The position numbers and the translations under genes were made by a program. Positions 5,626 through 9,871 of a stretch of DNA of 9,871 nt are shown here, one piece after another (the stretch's first letter is position 1; each line of letters begins with the position of its first letter). The DNA is taken from contig CAZMLC010000088.1 in the NCBI GenBank assembly GCA_964567125.1, positions 1-9,871 on the forward strand, written 5' to 3'. Below the pieces are notes generated by a model, which saw only the letters and a list, made by a program, of their open reading frames with translations, searched no databases and had not been told where the DNA came from. Source of the stretch: CAZMLC01 sp964567125. Lineage in GTDB: Bacteria; Verrucomicrobiota; Kiritimatiellia; RFP12; UBA1067.

Positions 5626-7504
5626 ACTCTTCGTCAACGACCTGCACCTGCCTGCAACCTTGCTCACGCTCTGTGAGCAGCCGCGCGGCCTGATTCTGGT
5701 TGTGGGCGCCACAGGCAGCGGCAAATCGACGACCCTGGCCACGCTGGTGAACCATATCAACCGAACGGCCAGTAAGCATATCCTGACGCTTGAGGACCCG
5801 ATCGAATTTCTGCACGAAGACATTCATTCGCTGATTTCACAACGCGAAATCCATGTGCATGCGAAGAGCTTTGTCGAGGCCTTGCGCAGCGGTTTGCGCG
5901 AAAATCCCGATGTCATCGTGGTCGGTGAATTGCGCGATGTGGAGACCATGCAGGTCGCGCTTCAGGCCTCCTTGACCGGACACCTCGTAATCGCAACGGT
6001 ACATACCGCCACTGCGGTCCAGGCGCTTGAGCGCGTCATCGCCATGTTCCCGAACGAGCAGCGCGGCCGCGTCGCGACAGACCTCTCGATGGCGCTGCTG
6101 GGCGTGATCGCCCAGCGGCTCCTGCCCTCCGCGAAGACAGAAGGCATGATCCCCGCAGTCGAGGTACTTTTAGCCTCTCCGCTGGTCAGCAAACTGATCG
6201 AAGAGCAGAACTATGCGATGCTGGATGAAACGCTTGCCCAGATGATGGTACCGGGCATGCAGACCTTCACCCGTGAGATTTTCCGCCTCTATCAGGAGGG
6301 TGAAATCACACTGGAAGAGGCGCGGCGGGCTGTTGACAATCCAGACGCCTTCAGCCTGCTCGTCAAGGGCATGGAGACCGGAACGCACGCCTTTCAGCAT
6401 CACTACGGCGATAAGCGCGGGGGGTTGAACGTAGCGGCGATTGACTTGCGTGACCTGCTCATCCTTGCAACGCAGAAGCGGGCGAGCGACCTGCTGCTGA
6501 CCACAGGGGTCCCCCCCAGCATCCGTATCGGTGGAACGTGGTGTTTTGTGGACTTCCCGACCATGGACGGAGCAGATGTCCGGCGGCTGATTTTCAGCGT
6601 GGTCACACAGAGGCAACGCGCCGAACTCGAAGAAAAACGCGAACTCGACCTTTCGCTCTCCATCATGATGCCCCTGCCGGATGGCACAGAGCGGCCAACC
6701 CGATTCCGCGTCAACGTCTTCTTCCAGCGCGGTGCGCTGGGCGCCGTCTTCCGCGTGGTCAACACGGAGATCCCCCAACCTGAGCGCCTCGGCATTCCTC
6801 CGCGCGTGATTGAGCTGACGGAAAAGAAACAGGGGCTTATCCTCGTTGTCGGACCGACTGGAAGCGGAAAATCGACCACCATCGCCAGTCTCATTGACCG
6901 CATCAACCACACCCGGCCCGCGCACATCATCACCATCGAGGATCCGATCGAATTCGCGCATGCAAACGATCGATCCATCATTGAACAGCGCGAGGTCTTT
7001 GCCGATACGCAGAGCTTCGCCAGCGCACTCAAATATGCGCTGCGGCAAGCGCCGGACATCCTCATGGTCGGCGAAATGCGCGACACGGAAACCATGGCCG
7101 CGGCCCTGACCGCCGCAGAAACCGGACACTTGGTCTTTGCGACGATCCACACCAACACTGCGGCGCAGACGATTGACCGCATTATCGATGCTTTTCCCGA
7201 AAGCCATCAGAACCAAATCCGCCTGCAATTGGCCTCCAGCCTGCTAGGAATTGTCTCGCAGCGCCTGCTGCCACGCCTTGACGGAAAAGGGCGCATTGCC
7301 GCCTTTGAAATCCTCGTCGCGACGCCACCCATTTGCGTGCTCATCCGCGACAACAAGACCTTCCAGATCCAATCCATCATGGAAACCAGCCAGAAAGATG
7401 GCATGATGACGCTTGAATACTATATGACTGCGCTTGCTCAGCGCCATTTGATTGCACCCGAAGAAATCGAAAAGTACACCGCGGAAGTCAAGCGTTTTGG
7501 ATAA
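5571..7504 (+). CDS. pilT: Tandem PilT-family ATPase, main part with two complete ATPase modules
   Basis: Continuation of the gene that starts at 5151; numbering is for the merged 732-aa protein. Module 1 (about 1-355) has Walker A GATGSGKST at 134-142, Asp box TLEDPIEF, Walker B VIVVGELRD with catalytic Glu208, and His box GHLVIATVHT. A linker rich in polar residues follows (about 355-373). Module 2 (about 374-732) starts with a second PAS-like domain (LLILATQKRASDLLLTTGVP, FRVNVFFQRGALGAVFR). It then has Walker A GPTGSGKST at 516-524, TIEDPIEF, ILMVGEMRD with Glu590, and GHLVFATIHT. Each module is about the length of a whole PilT (345-380 aa), so this is a head-to-tail fusion with both sites apparently active. 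The C-terminal AIRNLRE-type motif important for PilT retraction is degenerate in both (LVSKLIE and PICVLIRD). No other pilus gene is in the window. Expected role: secretion or pilus motor, cytoplasmic side. An apparent GTG start at 5597 is only an artefact of the gap. Confidence 0.93.
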
Positions 7505-7682
7505 CCATCGCGCGCATTCGCCCGCACTACCGGGAACCGTTACGCACGCCTCGTTTTCCGTTAACATCGGCGTTGAGCCGGGCGGAACACTATTTTATGC
7601 TTGCTAAGCGCGTCTTGTTCGCGATATGGTTTTAAATAATTAATTGTAGTTATTTTTTTGGGTGTCAAGAGAGGAGATCGTT
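7505..7682. other. Intergenic region before the PATR-repeat gene
   Basis: The 178 bp shift from GC-rich to strongly AT-rich near 7630-7660. TTGCTA (7601-7606) and TATGGT (7625-7630), spaced by 18 bp, each match the sigma70 consensus at 4 of 6 positions and form a weak promoter candidate. A short CGGC/GCCG hairpin (7568-7580) has no T-tract and is not a convincing terminator for the ATPase operon. No small gene is seen. Confidence 0.4.
7671..7676 (+). promoter_or_regulatory. Ribosome binding site of the PATR-repeat gene
   Basis: GAGGAG with a 6-base spacer to the ATG at 7683. This is the same strong site as before the Cys-rich protein gene, and it supports this start. Confidence 0.75.
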
Positions 7683-9871
7683 ATGAAAACAGTAAAACTG
7701 TGGTATACAGGCGTGCTTTTTTTCAGTCTGCTGACGTGTCATGTGACCGCACAGGAGATTAAAAAAGACAACAACACCGACCCGCTGAACAGTACCTCGT
7801 CATGGGTTGGCGGGGTCGTTCCTGGCAGCGCCAACGTGGCGGTATGGGATGCGACGGTAACCAGTCAGCACAGTGTGAATACGGGCGGCGCGATGACGTG
7901 GGACGGCATCCGCATCGCCAATCCCGGCGGCCCTATCACGCTGGCGGGTACAAGCAAACTCACATTGGATGGTGGGGCAAGCCTTGATCTCAATCTGAGC
8001 GCAGCGACCCAGAATTTGACGATTTCAGCGCCGCTCGCTCTGGCGGGTTCACAGTTTGCAAGCATCGCGACCAATCAGACGCTGACCCTTTCGGGAACAA
8101 CCGATGTTTCCGCGAATTTTTATAAAACCAACTCTGGATTGCTCATTCTGGATGGACCAACCACCTTCACCAGCGAATTCCGCATCGCTGGAGGAACAGC
8201 GCTTTTGCGAAGCAACACCGTGATGACCGCAGGAGCAACCGAGACTATGGCTATTTATAATGGCACCATGATCCTCGATGGCGGCGCCTTCGCGATGACC
8301 AATACACAGAGCCGCTTCTTCGTCGGGCGAGCTCTGGCTACCAGCGATGCTCTGCTCATCGTCAGCAATGGCACACACAGGGTTGATGGAGTTAACAATG
8401 ACAGCATGGCGAATTTCGTCGGCGTCTCGGGTGCGAAGCGAGGCCGATTGTTCATGGAAGGCGGACGCCTTACGGTTAAATATTTGCGTATGGCTATCAA
8501 CACCAAGGGCGGTCAAATCGCAGACGCACCGGATGAGATCATTGTCAATAACGGTACACTGACAGCGGAAGGATCGAGCGTCGGCTTTATGATGGCAACG
8601 CCACACGTCGAAACCTCAGGCGGTGACAGCGCGCGCAGCGGACGCTTGATCCTCAATGGCGGACGCTTCGAAATCCCGAATGGATCGACCCTGATTGCAC
8701 CGAATTCAACGGGCAATGCTCATGCCGGTGCGGCGGATATCTATCTTAATGGTGGCATCTGGGCCATGAAACAGCTGCGCTTTGGCACGGATACCAACGT
8801 GACGCGTTCCGTGACCTTTAACGGCGGCACGCTGGAAGCGACCAACATTGTCGGCGGCGCGGACTTCATCACCAATCCGCCGCCCTTTAAAGTGCAGGCT
8901 GGCGGCGCAGTGCTCAGCGCGGCGGCAAACGCTGATTGCCGTATCACCGCCAACTTTGAACAAGACCCCGCCAGCACAGGCGGTTCGCTGATCAAGACAG
9001 GACCTGGACGACTCACTTTAGCCGGCACACACACCGTCACAGGACCAACCATCATTTCGAATGGCGTTCTCTGCCTGACAGGCTCCTCTCTCTCTAAAAC
9101 AAATATTCTCGTTGCTTCCGGAGCAAGCCTCTCGCTGGTGGACAACGTTCTGGCACCGTTCGCGCCAACTTCGCTACGCATCGGATTGAGCGCGCAGGCT
9201 TCGCGCCTTGAACTTGAAGTTGCTGCGTCCGGTTCTGCCTGCGATCAACTGATTCTTCCTGCTGACGCCTGGATCCAACGCGTTACCTTGGATCTCGTAA
9301 CGCTTGGTACGCGTATGCCGATCACGCGCGAAGGCGATTTCGCGGTGCTCGCGTATAAAGACTCCCTCCCTGCACTGGCCAATCTCTCCTGGGGCAATCC
9401 TACGCCGGGCTTCCTCTGCACCTTTACCATCGACAGCGTTGCGCATACGATCATCGCCCACATCCGCGCCGATAGCGCAAGCGGCGAAGCGGTCTGGATC
9501 AGCGCCACGGGCGGCACCTGGTCAACGGCGGACAACTGGAATTTCTTACCCGTCTCCGCAGCCGGCAATGGCATCACGTTCAGCACACTTCTGGCATCCA
9601 CGGGAACCGTGACGCTCGACACCCCCTTTACGCTGGGACGCATGCTGTTCAACAATGCCAACAGCTATACGCTCTCCGGTACAGGTTCGCTTGCCTTTGA
9701 TAACGGTTCCAGCGCGGCGTCCATGATACTCAGTAATGGATCGCACACGGTCTCTGTTCCTATGACGCTGGCCTCCTCGCTCACCGCGACCGTATCCTCT
9801 GGCTCCAGCACCTTGCTGATCACAACGCCGATCAGCGGTCCGGGCGCACTGGTGAAGACCGGTGCAGGCGA
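7683..9871 (+). CDS. Giant exported protein with autotransporter-associated beta-strand (PATR) repeats, 5' part
   Basis: The frame stays open for 729 codons to the window edge, so the C-terminus is unknown. Residues 1-23 (MKTVKLWYTGVLFFSLLTCHVTA) are a Sec signal peptide, probably cut before QEIKK. The rest is Gly/Thr/Ser/Asn/Leu-rich beta-helix sequence. Steps of the type (I/L/F)-L-x-GG recur: MILDGGAF near 196, LFMEGGRL near 256, LILNGGRF near 322, YLNGGIW near 353 and VTFNGGTL near 377. A textbook PATR unit, LIKTGPGRLTLAGTHTVTG, begins at about 436, and another starts at the edge (GPGALVKTGAG). Two larger modules begin alike: WVGGVVPGSANVAVWDA near residue 41 and W605-ISATGGTWSTADNW-W619. 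Such proteins are surface or secreted passengers, often very long in PVC bacteria. An outer-membrane barrel or PEP-CTERM-type sorting signal would be at the unseen end. Ligand and function are unknown. Confidence 0.9.
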   Translation, partial: MKTVKLWYTGVLFFSLLTCHVTAQEIKKDNNTDPLNSTSSWVGGVVPGSANVAVWDATVTSQHSVNTGGAMTWDGIRIANPGGPITLAGTSKLTLDGGASLDLNLSAATQNLTISAPLALAGSQFASIATNQTLTLSGTTDVSANFYKTNSGLLILDGPTTFTSEFRIAGGTALLRSNTVMTAGATETMAIYNGTMILDGGAFAMTNTQSRFFVGRALATSDALLIVSNGTHRVDGVNNDSMANFVGVSGAKRGRLFMEGGRLTVKYLRMAINTKGGQIADAPDEIIVNNGTLTAEGSSVGFMMATPHVETSGGDSARSGRLILNGGRFEIPNGSTLIAPNSTGNAHAGAADIYLNGGIWAMKQLRFGTDTNVTRSVTFNGGTLEATNIVGGADFITNPPPFKVQAGGAVLSAAANADCRITANFEQDPASTGGSLIKTGPGRLTLAGTHTVTGPTIISNGVLCLTGSSLSKTNILVASGASLSLVDNVLAPFAPTSLRIGLSAQASRLELEVAASGSACDQLILPADAWIQRVTLDLVTLGTRMPITREGDFAVLAYKDSLPALANLSWGNPTPGFLCTFTIDSVAHTIIAHIRADSASGEAVWISATGGTWSTADNWNFLPVSAAGNGITFSTLLASTGTVTLDTPFTLGRMLFNNANSYTLSGTGSLAFDNGSSAASMILSNGSHTVSVPMTLASSLTATVSSGSSTLLITTPISGPGALVKTGAG

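Noticed and set aside
6170..7228. A 352-codon open frame on the minus strand, opposite the ATPase gene.
   Set aside because: It is fully antisense to conserved PilT motifs, and its translation has low-complexity charged composition and no family resemblance.
7568..7580. Possible terminator hairpin CGGC-GTTGA-GCCG after the ATPase gene.
   Set aside because: The stem has only 4 bp and no T-run follows.
7653..7659. A run of seven Ts as a possible intrinsic terminator.
   Set aside because: No GC-rich stem precedes it; the region is simply AT-rich upstream of the next gene.

Overview
The window looks like a fragment of a metagenome-assembled genome from the Verrucomicrobiota/Kiritimatiellota part of the PVC group. 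This is inferred from the combination of a large secreted Pectate_lyase_3-type beta-helix protein, a giant exported protein with autotransporter-associated beta-strand (PATR) repeats, a PilT-family ATPase and moderately high GC. No rRNA or marker phylogeny is available here to prove it. There are no tRNAs, insertion sequences, CRISPR arrays or phage genes visible.

Layout. Positions 1-3751 are on the minus strand: a 1048-aa secreted beta-helix protein (3751 to 605) followed after 8 bp by the N-terminal 198 codons of mutS (596 to the window edge). The mutS ribosome binding site overlaps the stop codon of the upstream gene, so the two are probably co-transcribed. A 178-bp divergent intergenic region (3752-3929) holds a good sigma70-like promoter for the plus strand. 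The plus strand then carries a two-gene operon: an exported, membrane-anchored protein with six CxxC motifs of the DnaJ zinc-finger type (3930-5135), and 15 bp later a PilT-family ATPase gene (5151-7504). After a second 178-bp gap (7505-7682), a PATR-repeat protein begins at 7683 and runs off the end.

The ATPase gene is broken in this record by 100 Ns (5471-5570). The 55 bp on the left of the Ns are repeated exactly on the right, so this is almost certainly an unmerged contig overlap and not missing sequence. Collapsing the repeat restores one uninterrupted 732-aa frame. The restored protein has two complete PilT-like modules in tandem, each with its own Walker A, Asp box, Walker B and His box.

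The most interesting unit is this operon of the exported Cys-rich membrane protein and the tandem double-PilT ATPase. The pairing suggests an envelope-spanning machine or regulator in which a membrane protein with an outside Cys-rich domain and a basic cytoplasmic tail works with a pilus-retraction type motor. That functional link is inference from gene order and topology only. The remaining genes point to a lifestyle with many large surface or secreted proteins, probably directed at polysaccharides.
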